Below are positions 54,019-62,776 of a DNA stretch of 64,000 bases, piece after piece. Under the pieces are notes generated by a model that had not been told where the DNA came from, did not search any database, and saw only the letters and a list, made by a program, of their open reading frames with translations. The position numbers and the translations under genes are program-made. Source of the DNA: Moritella sp. Urea-trap-13 (GTDB lineage: Bacteria; Pseudomonadota; Gammaproteobacteria; Enterobacterales; Moritellaceae); the NCBI RefSeq assembly GCF_002836355.1, contig NZ_PJCA01000039.1:1-64000 (forward strand), read 5' to 3'. How positions within the stretch are numbered: the first letter of the stretch is position 1; each line of letters opens with the position of its first letter.

Positions 54019-54340
54019 TAATTAACTTAATGAACGTCCACATCCTTATTAGTTCAACCTTCTGTTGCTAATGGACGACGGATCATACAGCACAAAAATA
54101 GAAATCGAAACAGCAAAAAAACGAACGGTCAGACCTGCCACAAAATCATTCTATATCAGCTTATTATGCTGCCCACCCACCTGTCAGATATAAGATAAGT
54201 TACTTATTAAAATAAATAATAGTCATGATGACATTTTAATTAAGCTGTCATTAAAGTGTCATAAAAATGCATAAAAGCTGTCACATAAAAAACATAACAT
54301 GCACTGCGTACTTACTCACCTGTCTAGGAAGATAGAGATA
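54019..54340. other. 322-bp divergent spacer with the Pho-box promoter
   Basis: Non-coding region between the Cache gene and the phosphorus-uptake operon. Its right third carries the Pho-box array listed separately; the left part is AT-rich with no other motif I can support. Confidence 0.65.
54245..54284 (+). promoter_or_regulatory. Tandem Pho boxes (PhoB operator)
   Basis: Four 7-mers at exact 11-bp spacing: CTGTCAT (54245-54251), GTGTCAT (54256-54262), ATGCATA (54267-54273, degenerate) and CTGTCAC (54278-54284), each followed by an A/T-rich 4-base spacer (TAAA, AAAA, AAAG, ATAA). The PhoB box is two CTGTCAT repeats separated by four A/T-rich bases, so this is a double box. A candidate -10 (TAACAT, 54295-54300) lies about ten bases past the last repeat, the position expected when PhoB replaces the -35. 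The start codon of the binding-protein gene is about 55 bases downstream. Confidence 0.88.
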
Positions 54341-55390
54341 ATGAAAACATTACTAACCAGTACTACATTAATCGCAAGTTTGATGACTACAGTTGTAAAT
54401 GCCAATGATGATCTTGATTCAGTTATTAGTGCAGCAAAAAAAGAAGGCGCTGTATACAGTGTCGGCATGCCAGATAGCTGGGCGAACTGGAAAGGAACTT
54501 GGGCAGATTTGGGCGAGGTTTATGGCTTAAAACACCAAGATACAGATATGAGTTCGGCACAAGAAATTGCTAAATTCTCTGCTGAAAAAACCAATGCAAC
54601 TGCAGATATTGGTGACGTAGGTTTTGCATTTGCCCGTGTTGCAGTAAAAAAAGGCGTAACACAAGCTTACAAACCAACCACATGGGACAGTATACCAGAC
54701 TGGGCTAAAGATAAAGACGGTCACTGGGCACTCGCTTACACCGGGACTATCTCATTTATTTCCAATAACAATTTAGTTAAAAATCCACCAACATCATGGG
54801 ACGATATTCTCAAAGGTGATTATAGGGTCACAGTGGGTGATGTCGGCATCGCCTCACAAGCCAATAACGCCGTATTAGCGGCAGCCTTTGCACTGGGCGG
54901 CAGTGAAAAAAATATCAAACCAGCAATCAAATTCTTTTCTAAGCTTGCCAAACAAGGTCGTTTATCACTCAATGATCCAGGCTTAGCTAACCTTGAAAAA
55001 GGTGAAGTCGAAGTGGCTATTCTTTGGGACTTTAATGCCTTGAACTATCGCGATCAAATCGACCGCAGCCGTTTCACCGTATCAATTCCACAAGATGGTT
55101 CAGTGATATCTGGTTACACCACCATTATCAATAAATATGCTCAGAACCCCAATGCGGCAAAACTGGCGCGTGAATACATATTCAGTGATAAAGGCCAAAT
55201 TAATTTAGCACAAGGTTATGCACGTCCAATCCGTGACAACGTAACACTACCAGCAGAAATCCAAGCGCAATTATTACCAAATGAACAATACAGCAATGTA
55301 CATTCGGTAACTGATTTTAAAGCTTGGGAAAAAACAGCACGTAAACTGCCGCGTCAATGGCAAGAAAATGTACTCCTTCACATTCAGTAA
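54341..55390 (+). CDS. ABC transporter substrate-binding protein (COG1840/AfuA-like), PhoB-controlled
   Basis: A 349-residue periplasmic binding protein; signal peptide ends near VVNAN. It belongs to the Fe3+/organophosphonate-type family: VISAAKKEGAVYSVGMPDSW, ATADIGDVGFAFARVAVKKG, LAYTGTISFISNNNLVKNPP, TSWDDILKGDYRVTVGDVGI. There is no Tyr pair typical of iron binding, and Pho-box control argues for an organophosphorus ligand such as a phosphonate or phosphate ester. The ATG at 54341 gives a good signal peptide; the open frame begins 14 codons earlier. First gene of the operon. Confidence 0.9.
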   Translation: MKTLLTSTTLIASLMTTVVNANDDLDSVISAAKKEGAVYSVGMPDSWANWKGTWADLGEVYGLKHQDTDMSSAQEIAKFSAEKTNATADIGDVGFAFARVAVKKGVTQAYKPTTWDSIPDWAKDKDGHWALAYTGTISFISNNNLVKNPPTSWDDILKGDYRVTVGDVGIASQANNAVLAAAFALGGSEKNIKPAIKFFSKLAKQGRLSLNDPGLANLEKGEVEVAILWDFNALNYRDQIDRSRFTVSIPQDGSVISGYTTIINKYAQNPNAAKLAREYIFSDKGQINLAQGYARPIRDNVTLPAEIQAQLLPNEQYSNVHSVTDFKAWEKTARKLPRQWQENVLLHIQ

Positions 55391-55401
55391 AAGAGCAGCT
55401 A

Positions 55402-56238
55402 ATGAACAATAAAGTCATCCTTGTTGTTCTCGATGGTCTTAATCATCAAGTAGCCCATGATTGCATGGGTTACTTGAATGCATTAATAGAGCAAGATCGA
55501 GCAACACTTTATCCGGTTATCAGTGAACTACCATCAATGTCACGGCCACTGTACGAATGTTTATTAACAGGGGTAACACCAGCACAAAGTGGCATAGTGA
55601 ATAATGATATTGTCCGTCTGTCACACCACAGCAGCGTATTTAGTTTAGCGAAGCAAGCATCATTAACCACAGCCGCAGCGGCTTACCATTGGATGAGTGA
55701 GTTATATAATATCGCCCCTTACAATGCAGTGCGCGATCGCTTTACTGACGATCTAAGCCTGAATATTCAGCATGGTTGTTTCTATCATATGGATCATTAC
55801 CCTGATGAAATGGTGTTTTTGGATGCCGAAAACTTGCGTCAACAACACCAGCCTGATTTTTTACTTATCCACCCGATGAACATCGATGATGCAGGCCATA
55901 AATTTGGTTTAGATTCGAGCCAGTATCGTAATACCGCGCGCCGGGTCGATATCATCTTATCTAACTATGTCGATGTTTGGTTAGACGCCGGATATCAGAT
56001 CCTTATCACCAGTGATCACGGCATGAACAATGATAGATCCCATGGCGGTATATTACCTGAAGAACGTGCTGTGCCTTTGTTTGTTATCGGTGACGGTTTT
56101 AGCCACCAGCCAACAGCGATGAAGCAAACCGAGTTATGTGGCAACGTTTGCCAATTATTGGGATTAGTCGATCATGGTAAATCTTATAATTCAGCGCTAT
56201 TAAGTACGCAAATAGAAAAGAGTGTAAATAGTCTATGA
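55402..56238 (+). CDS. Alkaline-phosphatase-superfamily hydrolase (nucleotide pyrophosphatase/phosphonoacetate hydrolase type)
   Basis: A 278-residue protein with no signal peptide, so cytoplasmic. The two-metal site of this superfamily is complete by eye: Asp11 (VVLDGLN), a Ser nucleophile near 47 (LPSMSRPLYE), Asp162/163 and His166 (NIDDAGHKFG), Asp205-His206 (ITSDHGMNND) and His214 (SHGG). It should cleave a phosphodiester, phosphomonoester or phosphonate bond after uptake. The start follows the binding-protein stop by about 12 bases; the frame is open into that gene. The stop overlaps the next start (ATGA). Confidence 0.88.
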   Translation: MNNKVILVVLDGLNHQVAHDCMGYLNALIEQDRATLYPVISELPSMSRPLYECLLTGVTPAQSGIVNNDIVRLSHHSSVFSLAKQASLTTAAAAYHWMSELYNIAPYNAVRDRFTDDLSLNIQHGCFYHMDHYPDEMVFLDAENLRQQHQPDFLLIHPMNIDDAGHKFGLDSSQYRNTARRVDIILSNYVDVWLDAGYQILITSDHGMNNDRSHGGILPEERAVPLFVIGDGFSHQPTAMKQTELCGNVCQLLGLVDHGKSYNSALLSTQIEKSVNSL

Positions 56239-57128
56239 ACACTATTTCAGTTGCCGCAGTGGAAACCTCAAATACCAAGTCAAATCGCAAACTGTTGCGA
56301 TTAACTAAGTTTAAACCGGCATTAATCTTATTGCCGTTTGCACTGCTGTTTTTTATGTTTCAAATTGCCCCGATGTTGTGGGTATTGTTCAACAGTTTCA
56401 TTTATGAAGATGAATTTAGCTTAGAAAATTATCAAGAGATTTTTGATTCTGCTTTTATTCTCCAAGGCTTTACCAATAGCTTGTGGTTAGCGATCACCTC
56501 AAGCCTCGTCGCTATTATCATTGCAGCATTATTTGTGTCTTCATTACGCCGTTTTGATTCTCGCGTACGAGACTTAATCGTCGCATTTACCAACATGACC
56601 GCCAACTTTAGCGGTGTGCCACTGGCGTTTGCCTTTATTATCATTCTCGGTTTTAACGGCGCACTCACCTTATTACTAAAAAAATACGGCATTATTGATG
56701 ATTTTAATTTGTATGGTCAGTGGGGATTACTGGCTATTTACATCTATTTTCAAGTGCCACTGGCGACCTTACTACTCTACCCGGCATTCGATGCCCTCAG
56801 TGATGATTGGCAAGCAGCATCATCCTTGCTTGGTGCTAAAAATTGGCAGTTCTGGCGTTACATCGGTCTACCGGTATTATCACCAGCCTTGCTTGGTACC
56901 TTTATCATTTTAATTGCCAATGCCATGGGTGCTTATGCCAGTATCTACGCGTTAACATCCGGCAACTACAATGTTATTACCGTGCGTATTGCGAGTCTGG
57001 TATCCGGTGATATCTTCCTGGAACCGAACCTAGCAGCTGCTATTTCAGTATTACTTATTTTATTACTGGCGTTCATCACGCTTATAAACCAACTACTTAT
57101 TAGTCGGAGTTACCATGCCAAACGCTAA
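56235..57128 (+). CDS. ABC transporter permease (first subunit)
   Basis: A 297-residue inner-membrane permease with about six segments and an EAA-type loop (DALSDDWQAASSLLGAKNWQ, then FWRYIGLPVLSPALLG) that contacts the ATPase. It resembles the PhnU/ThiP-like permeases of the iron/phosphonate family. The ATG overlaps the hydrolase stop by four bases and the gene overlaps the second permease by 14. Confidence 0.94.
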   Translation: MNTISVAAVETSNTKSNRKLLRLTKFKPALILLPFALLFFMFQIAPMLWVLFNSFIYEDEFSLENYQEIFDSAFILQGFTNSLWLAITSSLVAIIIAALFVSSLRRFDSRVRDLIVAFTNMTANFSGVPLAFAFIIILGFNGALTLLLKKYGIIDDFNLYGQWGLLAIYIYFQVPLATLLLYPAFDALSDDWQAASSLLGAKNWQFWRYIGLPVLSPALLGTFIILIANAMGAYASIYALTSGNYNVITVRIASLVSGDIFLEPNLAAAISVLLILLLAFITLINQLLISRSYHAKR

Positions 57129-57903
57129 TTCTTCGCTGTACCATAAAGCCATTGTTTATAGCACGATAGCGGTATTGGTCATCCCGATCCTCGCGACATT
57201 TTTATATTCAATTTCATCGAGCTGGGGCGCAACTATCTTACCAAGTGGTTTTACATTTGATTGGTATAGCCAGTTATGGCAAGACCCACGCTTTATAGCT
57301 GCATTTGGTCGTTCACTGCTTGTTTGTATTAGTGCCTTATTATTAAGTGCTCTGTTGATCATTCCGGCCATTTTCGTGGTGTTTTATTATTTTCCTAAAT
57401 TAAATGGCTTGATGAATATCCTGATCTTATTACCTTTTGCGGTACCGCCTGTCGTGTCATCTGTGGGTTTATTACAAATATATGCAGACAGCTCAATACA
57501 AATTGTTGGTACACCGTGGATCTTAATCGGTACTTATTTCACGATTGCTCTGCCGTTCATGTATCGCGCCATCGCCAATAGTTTTGAAGCGATTAATTTA
57601 GCTGACCTGATGGATGCTGCGCACTTACTGGGTGCGAGTACCGCACAAGCCTTCTTTCTAATTATTTTACCTAACCTGAAGAAAGGCTTACTGGCATCGC
57701 TGTTTTTATCTTTCTCGTTCTTATTGGGTGAATTTGTATTTTCTAATATTTTGGTGGGGACACGTTATGAAACCCTGCAAATATATTTATATAACATGCG
57801 TCAAACCAGTGGTCATTTCACGTCTGCATTAGTCATGACTTATTTCGCCTTTATCTTCCTTTTCACTTGGTTGGCCAGCCGTATTAGCCGAGGAGCTCAA
57901 TAA
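57115..57903 (+). CDS. ABC transporter permease (second subunit)
   Basis: A 262-residue membrane protein with six segments; the EAA loop reads DLMDAAHLLGASTAQAFFLI followed by ILPNLKKGL. It pairs with the preceding permease; having two distinct permease genes is usual in this transporter family. It overlaps both neighbours, the last base being shared with the ATPase start. Confidence 0.94.
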   Translation: MPNANSSLYHKAIVYSTIAVLVIPILATFLYSISSSWGATILPSGFTFDWYSQLWQDPRFIAAFGRSLLVCISALLLSALLIIPAIFVVFYYFPKLNGLMNILILLPFAVPPVVSSVGLLQIYADSSIQIVGTPWILIGTYFTIALPFMYRAIANSFEAINLADLMDAAHLLGASTAQAFFLIILPNLKKGLLASLFLSFSFLLGEFVFSNILVGTRYETLQIYLYNMRQTSGHFTSALVMTYFAFIFLFTWLASRISRGAQ

Positions 57904-58919
57904 TGAGTTTTGTTACTGTAAAAAATCTACAAAAAAGCTTTGGTAGTAATACCGTATTTTCTGACATTAACTTCAGTATCGCACAAGGTGAATTTGTTAC
58001 CTTACTCGGTCCAAGTGGCTGTGGTAAATCAACCTTGTTACGTAGCCTCGCCGGACTTAATAGTGTCGACAAAGGTGAAATATGGGTTGGAGAGCAAAAC
58101 ATTACCGACTTAGCACCGCAGAAAAGAGACATCGGTATGGTATTTCAATCATATGCTTTATTTCCTAATATGACCGTGGCGAATAACATCGCTTTCGGGC
58201 TTAAAATGAAAAAACTGCATAAAGATGAAATAGCGAAACAAGTGGCTCGGGTAATTGAATTAGTCGAATTAAAAGGCAAAGAACACCAGCACCCACACCA
58301 ATTATCAGGTGGACAAAGACAACGAGTAGCCTTGGCGCGTGCCTTAGTCGTACAGCCAAATATATTATTACTTGATGAACCGTTGTCAGCGTTGGATGCG
58401 CGTATCCGTAAACATTTACGCCAACAAATTTGTGATATTCAAAAAGAACTTAACCTAACGACGGTATTTGTTACCCATGATCAAGAAGAGGCAATGACCA
58501 TGTCTGACCGTATCTTTTTGATGAATGAAGGGTCGATTGTGCAACAAGGCAGTGCCGAACAAATTTATACCCAACCCCACAACGAGTTTGTGGCCGGATT
58601 CATGGGTAATTATAATTTATTATCAGCGCAACAAGCGCAAGACGTACTTGGGGTGAGCATTAAAAATAAATTAGCTATCCGCCCTGAATCAATTTATGTA
58701 CGTGAATCAGGCCGTGATTATGGTTCGCATATTTCCCCCCCAACTCAAGGTATCATTAAAAGCCATCAATTATTGGGGAATGTGATCCGTTACCAGGTCG
58801 ATGTAAAAGGCTGTGATATTACCGTCGATTTATTAAATCGTTCATCAGAACGGTTATTCGCGACGGGTACACCGCTAGAACTATTGTTTAACCTAAACGA
58901 ATTACAACAGGTAAGTTAA
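57903..58919 (+). CDS. ABC transporter ATP-binding protein
   Basis: A 338-residue ATPase with Walker A GPSGCGKST (36-44), Q-loop FQSYALFPNM, signature LSGGQRQRVALARAL, Walker B LLLDEPLSALDAR and the switch His in FVTHDQEE. A TOBE-type C-terminal domain follows from about 245. It powers the two permeases in the PotA/FbpC-like branch. Adjacent to the HAD gene with an 11-base gap. Confidence 0.95.
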   Translation: MSFVTVKNLQKSFGSNTVFSDINFSIAQGEFVTLLGPSGCGKSTLLRSLAGLNSVDKGEIWVGEQNITDLAPQKRDIGMVFQSYALFPNMTVANNIAFGLKMKKLHKDEIAKQVARVIELVELKGKEHQHPHQLSGGQRQRVALARALVVQPNILLLDEPLSALDARIRKHLRQQICDIQKELNLTTVFVTHDQEEAMTMSDRIFLMNEGSIVQQGSAEQIYTQPHNEFVAGFMGNYNLLSAQQAQDVLGVSIKNKLAIRPESIYVRESGRDYGSHISPPTQGIIKSHQLLGNVIRYQVDVKGCDITVDLLNRSSERLFATGTPLELLFNLNELQQVS

Positions 58920-58930
58920 GAGAGCATCAT

Positions 58931-59593
58931 ATGAGCCAACCACTGTATATTTTTGATTTAGACGAAACGTTAATTGGTGCTGATAGCGCCATGTTATGGC
59001 ACGAGTTTTTAGTCGAGAAAGGTATCGTCACCGACAGCAATTTTTTAGCCGAAGATAAACGCTTAATGGGCCTTTATTCTACCGGTGAATTGGATATGCC
59101 AGAATACCTTAATTTTGCCATGGCACCACTTGCGAAACTGACTAAGCAACAAGTTGATAGCTTGGTTGATGAATGTGTCGAAAAATATATTATGCCTATG
59201 GTATTCCCGCAAGCACTGCAACTGTTAGAACAACTAAAAAAAGATAATATAACCACGGTATTAATCTCGGCGACGGTCAGTTTCATTGTTAAAAAAGTAG
59301 CGATAAAACTGGGTATTGAACATGCGATGGGCATTGATATGCAAATCGAAGATGGCAGCTATACGGCTAATATTCTGGGTGTTGCCAGTTACCGTGACGG
59401 TAAAGTCATACGTTTACAGTCTTGGTTGGCAGAACAAACTGAAATCTATACCGACAGCTACTTTTATACCGACTCGATTAACGACCTGCCGTTATGCTTA
59501 TTTAGCCAATATCCGCATGTTGTTAACCCATGCCCGCAATTAGCCCTGCATGCACAAACACAAAACTGGCCGCAACTGTCGTGGCGTCTGTAA
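58931..59593 (+). CDS. HAD-family phosphatase (class IB, SerB-like)
   Basis: A 220-residue cytoplasmic phosphatase, last gene of the Pho-box operon. HAD motifs: IFDLDETL with nucleophile Asp9 and acid/base Asp11, Ser113 in LISATVS, a Lys near 158 (DGKVI), and the metal Asp pair in YTDSINDLPL (181, 185). The helical cap after motif I is of the IB type, as in phosphoserine and phosphocholine phosphatases. It probably removes phosphate from the product of the imported compound; the substrate is unknown. Confidence 0.92.
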   Translation: MSQPLYIFDLDETLIGADSAMLWHEFLVEKGIVTDSNFLAEDKRLMGLYSTGELDMPEYLNFAMAPLAKLTKQQVDSLVDECVEKYIMPMVFPQALQLLEQLKKDNITTVLISATVSFIVKKVAIKLGIEHAMGIDMQIEDGSYTANILGVASYRDGKVIRLQSWLAEQTEIYTDSYFYTDSINDLPLCLFSQYPHVVNPCPQLALHAQTQNWPQLSWRL

Positions 59594-59674
59594 GTAGTTA
59601 AATAGATGACTGACTGAATAAATAGTTAAATGAATAGTTGAATACATAATTAAATAAATAGAATTTGATGACAC

Positions 59675-59713
59675 AAAAAAGCCTGACAGTAATTAACTAT
59701 CAGGCTTTTTTTT
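59675..59713 (+). terminator. Bidirectional terminator between the Pho operon and the desaturase gene
   Basis: AAAAAAGCCTGA pairs with TCAGGCTTTTTT, a 12-bp stem with a 13-base loop and T-tracts on both strands. Confidence 0.92.
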
Positions 59714-59739
59714 ATATTATTTCAGCTTAGCTTAGTCGA

Positions 59740-60873
59740 TTAAAATCGTGGATACAGCGCCGCTTTCTTACCTGTCACTTTACCCACCGGGAAGGAGAAA
59801 TAAATCACCCTTTGTACGACCGAGGCATACTGGCTAAAGAAACTGCCGGTGTTATAAGCAATACCATATTTAGCCGCAATCACTTGCACTTCTTTCGACA
59901 TTTCAACATAACGGTGTGCTGGCACTTCTGGGAATAAATGATGCTCAACCTGACAACTTAAATGACCCGTTAAAATATGGAACCATTTAGGGCCAGTTAA
60001 ATTAGCTGAGCCTAAAATTTGACGATAATACCAATGCCCACGTGATTCATCTTCACATTCTTTTTCGGTGAAGGTATACACTTCTGTTGGGAAGTGACCA
60101 CAGAAAATAATCGTTGAAGTCCAAAAGTTACGCAGTAAATTAGCCGCTAAATTACCTAGTAATACCATCACAAAAAACGGGCCAGCTAATAATGGGAAGA
60201 TAACGTAATCTTTGAGAATTTGACGCGTTGATTTGCTATAAAATACTTTCTTTAATTGCTCAACATCAACGTGTGATCCTCGACCCTCTTTTTTCTTACC
60301 AAAGAATACGCGTTCACCAGCCATTTCATGGAATGCGATACCCCATTGAAATAAAGTACTGAGCACAAGATAGGTAACGAACTGCCATGAGTTACGCAAG
60401 CGCCAAGAGAAATCATCACTTAGACGTAACAAGCCATAACCAAAGTCGCGATCCTTGCCGACAATATTTGTGTAAGTATGGTGTTCGTAATTATGCACGC
60501 GTTTCCATGATTCCGAGCTACAGGCATTATCCCATTCAAACGTTTGCGAGTTCAGCGTTGGATCATTCATCCAATCATATTGACCGTGTAAAACGTTATG
60601 ACCAATTTCCATGTTATCTAAGATCTTCGATGCGCTTAATAACAGCACGCCCACACCCCAGAAATACAACGACATAAAACCCAGTACCAAACAAATACGT
60701 CCAGCAATTTCTAAGGTTCGCTGCAGACGAACAATCTTTTTAATGTAACGTTCATCGGTACTACCAACTTGCTGCATAGCTTTGGCTTTTACGCCATCAA
60801 GATCTATCGCCAATTGTTCTAATTGTTGTTCATTTAACTTTTTACCAAACTTCTTATCTAATGTTGCCATCAT
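59740..60873 (-). CDS. Membrane fatty-acid desaturase
   Basis: A 377-residue integral-membrane desaturase with the three histidine boxes: HNVLH at 92-96, HNYEHH at 127-132, and QVEHH near the C-terminal third (QVEHHLFPEVPAHRY). The Gln at the first position of the last box is usual for front-end and some delta-9/linoleoyl-type desaturases. There is no cytochrome b5 domain, so electrons must come from another protein; the ferredoxin reductase gene upstream on the same strand, seven bases before this start, is the obvious donor. It adjusts membrane unsaturation, as expected in a cold-adapted bacterium. The position of the introduced double bond cannot be read from sequence. Confidence 0.93.
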   Translation of the reverse strand: MMATLDKKFGKKLNEQQLEQLAIDLDGVKAKAMQQVGSTDERYIKKIVRLQRTLEIAGRICLVLGFMSLYFWGVGVLLLSASKILDNMEIGHNVLHGQYDWMNDPTLNSQTFEWDNACSSESWKRVHNYEHHTYTNIVGKDRDFGYGLLRLSDDFSWRLRNSWQFVTYLVLSTLFQWGIAFHEMAGERVFFGKKKEGRGSHVDVEQLKKVFYSKSTRQILKDYVIFPLLAGPFFVMVLLGNLAANLLRNFWTSTIIFCGHFPTEVYTFTEKECEDESRGHWYYRQILGSANLTGPKWFHILTGHLSCQVEHHLFPEVPAHRYVEMSKEVQVIAAKYGIAYNTGSFFSQYASVVQRVIYFSFPVGKVTGKKAALYPRF

Positions 60874-60880
60874 CTTATCC

Positions 60881-62005
60881 CTATAAATTAATCACGACAT
60901 CAGTCACTGGTACACTGATACAGGCTTGAATATCTTCTTCACCGGTATCTGAATATGTTTTTGTCTGGCTGTTATAAACCACACCACTTACTTTCTTACA
61001 TTTACACTCTTGGCAAATGCCCATGCGGCAGCCATATTTAGCTGGGACCACATTATCCTCGGCTAGCATTAATAGTGTTTGCTGATTGTCTTCATCCACA
61101 ACTATGTCTTTATTCGTTATTGCAAACGACACGTTACGCACAACATTTAGCTCCATATTACGAAAGCTTGCTAAACCAAACTGCTCAAGATGCAATGCGC
61201 TTTCAGGCAGTCCCATTTCCAGCAATAATGTTTTAGTACTATCCATCATGCCATTTGGGCCACAAATATAGGCTTCGCTATGCTGTAAATCGCTTGTCAC
61301 TGCGTTGATATGCGCTGCAGAACAATAACCATCACGCTCACTTTGTAATAATTTCAAGGTGAAGTTGCTATGTTCCAGCTCTAATGCCACTAAGCTTCCG
61401 TTTAATGCATGTTGATTAACTCGGGAAAAATACAACAGGGTGAAGTTAATCGTCGGATTATTCGCAACATGCGATAACAACAAGCTGTGAAAAGGCGTAA
61501 TACCACTGCCACCAGCAATAAATATCACCTCTTTCTTTGGTGCCATTTTTGATGAAGTGTTTGATGCAGCACTCAATACAAAATCACCTTTAGCAGGTGA
61601 AACACCTAACATTTCGCCTTTCTTAATCGCACTTGATAACCAAGGCGTAACCCGGCCTGCAAATTGCTTTTTAATGGTTAAGGTGATGGTTTTATCTTGC
61701 TGGAACTGCGCTAACGAAGATGAAATAGTGAAAGGACGTTTAATGTAACTGCCATTCTTTTTTACTTGCAGCTCAATATATTGACCAGGTTGGAATGAAA
61801 ATACCTGTTCATTCACCTTGCCTGAAATCGCTAATGTTAATGAATACATGTCATTATTTTCAGTCTTCATTGTCACGACTGTAGCGGCAAACATCTCACC
61901 CATAAGTACGGCAATTGGTTTAGTCGAAAATGGGGCGAAGTAAGCCTTAAACGTATCGTTATTAAATAACGTCAGTGATAATTTATTGGTTAGAACATTA
62001 AGCAT
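60881..62005 (-). CDS. Ferredoxin reductase with 2Fe-2S domain, desaturase electron donor
   Basis: A 374-residue flavo-iron-sulfur protein. An FAD/flavin-binding domain (about 35-150, with YIKRPFTISSS), an NAD(P)-binding domain (IFIAGGSGITPFHSLLLSHV) and a plant-type 2Fe-2S domain at the C-terminus with CRMGICQECKCKK and a fourth Cys in IQACISVP. Order is reductase then ferredoxin, as in desaturase-associated and Hmp/benzoate-type reductases. It is the first gene of the two-gene operon and would carry electrons from NAD(P)H to the desaturase. Confidence 0.93.
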   Translation of the reverse strand: MLNVLTNKLSLTLFNNDTFKAYFAPFSTKPIAVLMGEMFAATVVTMKTENNDMYSLTLAISGKVNEQVFSFQPGQYIELQVKKNGSYIKRPFTISSSLAQFQQDKTITLTIKKQFAGRVTPWLSSAIKKGEMLGVSPAKGDFVLSAASNTSSKMAPKKEVIFIAGGSGITPFHSLLLSHVANNPTINFTLLYFSRVNQHALNGSLVALELEHSNFTLKLLQSERDGYCSAAHINAVTSDLQHSEAYICGPNGMMDSTKTLLLEMGLPESALHLEQFGLASFRNMELNVVRNVSFAITNKDIVVDEDNQQTLLMLAEDNVVPAKYGCRMGICQECKCKKVSGVVYNSQTKTYSDTGEEDIQACISVPVTDVVINL

Positions 62006-62325
62006 GTAGCGGTCTCCCTAAAAGTTGAAGTGAGCTTACACGCGTACTCTAGAATGATCCATCAGTATTTTAACTTTAATTTTAAATTTACATTAATTTA
62101 AATTAACCCATATTTACATGATGTTATAAACCTAACTCCATATTTAGCAGTGAAACAATAAGTGAACAAGTGTTACCTATATATCAAGATGGTAATTTAA
62201 ATTAATACCAACATCATAAAATCTAATACTGACGAGCTGGATACGGTCATGTTATTCAGGTATTGTGGCGCGCACATTAATATTGCTAGAAACGATAAAC
62301 CACCATACTGAAAATACTGACAACA
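62006..62325. other. 320-bp divergent spacer with two AT-palindromes
   Basis: Region between the reductase/desaturase operon and the SMR gene. The palindrome TAATTTAAATTA occurs at 62094-62105 (as the larger perfect 14-mer 62093-62106) and again at 62193-62204 with GGTA/TACC-like flanks, centres 99 bases apart. These are candidate operator sites. The rest shows no further structure. Confidence 0.55.
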
Positions 62326-62658
62326 ATGCCACCTAATTTATTACTGCCGCTTGCTATTATCTTTGAGGTGATCGCCACATCGCTGCTACCAAAAACCCAA
62401 CAATTTAGTCAGCCGTTAATAAGTGCGATCGTATTAATTTGTTATGCACTGGCATTTTTCTTACTATCTATCACCATAAAATCTGTACCGATTGGTATCG
62501 CGTATGCGATCTGGTGTGGGGCGGGTATCGTACTTGTCACTATGATTAGCTGGCTGTGGTATGGCCAACAGCTCGACTGGGTTGCCATTTTAGGGATAAG
62601 TTTGATCCTACTCGGCAGTGTTATTATTAATGTGTTTTCAACTACAATAACGCACTAG
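62326..62658 (+). CDS. SMR-family multidrug efflux protein (EmrE-like)
   Basis: A 110-residue four-helix membrane protein with the essential proton/drug-coupling Glu14 in the first helix (LAIIFEVIATSLLPKTQ) and the SMR signature AYAIWCGAGIVLVTMISW. It exchanges protons for cationic compounds such as quaternary ammonium ions, probably as a dimer. Single-gene unit, with a good terminator about 45 bases after. Confidence 0.94.
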   Translation: MPPNLLLPLAIIFEVIATSLLPKTQQFSQPLISAIVLICYALAFFLLSITIKSVPIGIAYAIWCGAGIVLVTMISWLWYGQQLDWVAILGISLILLGSVIINVFSTTITH

Positions 62659-62702
62659 ATCAAGGATAAGAACAAACTTTAACTTGGTTAATTTCAGGTA
62701 AC

Positions 62703-62736
62703 AAAAGAGAAATACGAATACCGTACTTCTCTTTTT
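62703..62736 (+). terminator. Bidirectional terminator between the SMR gene and the TauD-like gene
   Basis: AAAAGAGAA pairs with TTCTCTTTT, extended inside by TACG/CGTA around one mismatch, with T-rich ends on both strands. Confidence 0.85.
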
Positions 62737-62776
62737 ATATCAATAGTCTTTATTCAGCGCTGATTTTTCGTTCTAA

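Noticed and set aside
59594-59670. Degenerate AATAGTTAAATGAATAG-type repeats after the HAD gene
   Set aside because: Low-complexity AT sequence with no consistent unit length; the real terminator follows directly.
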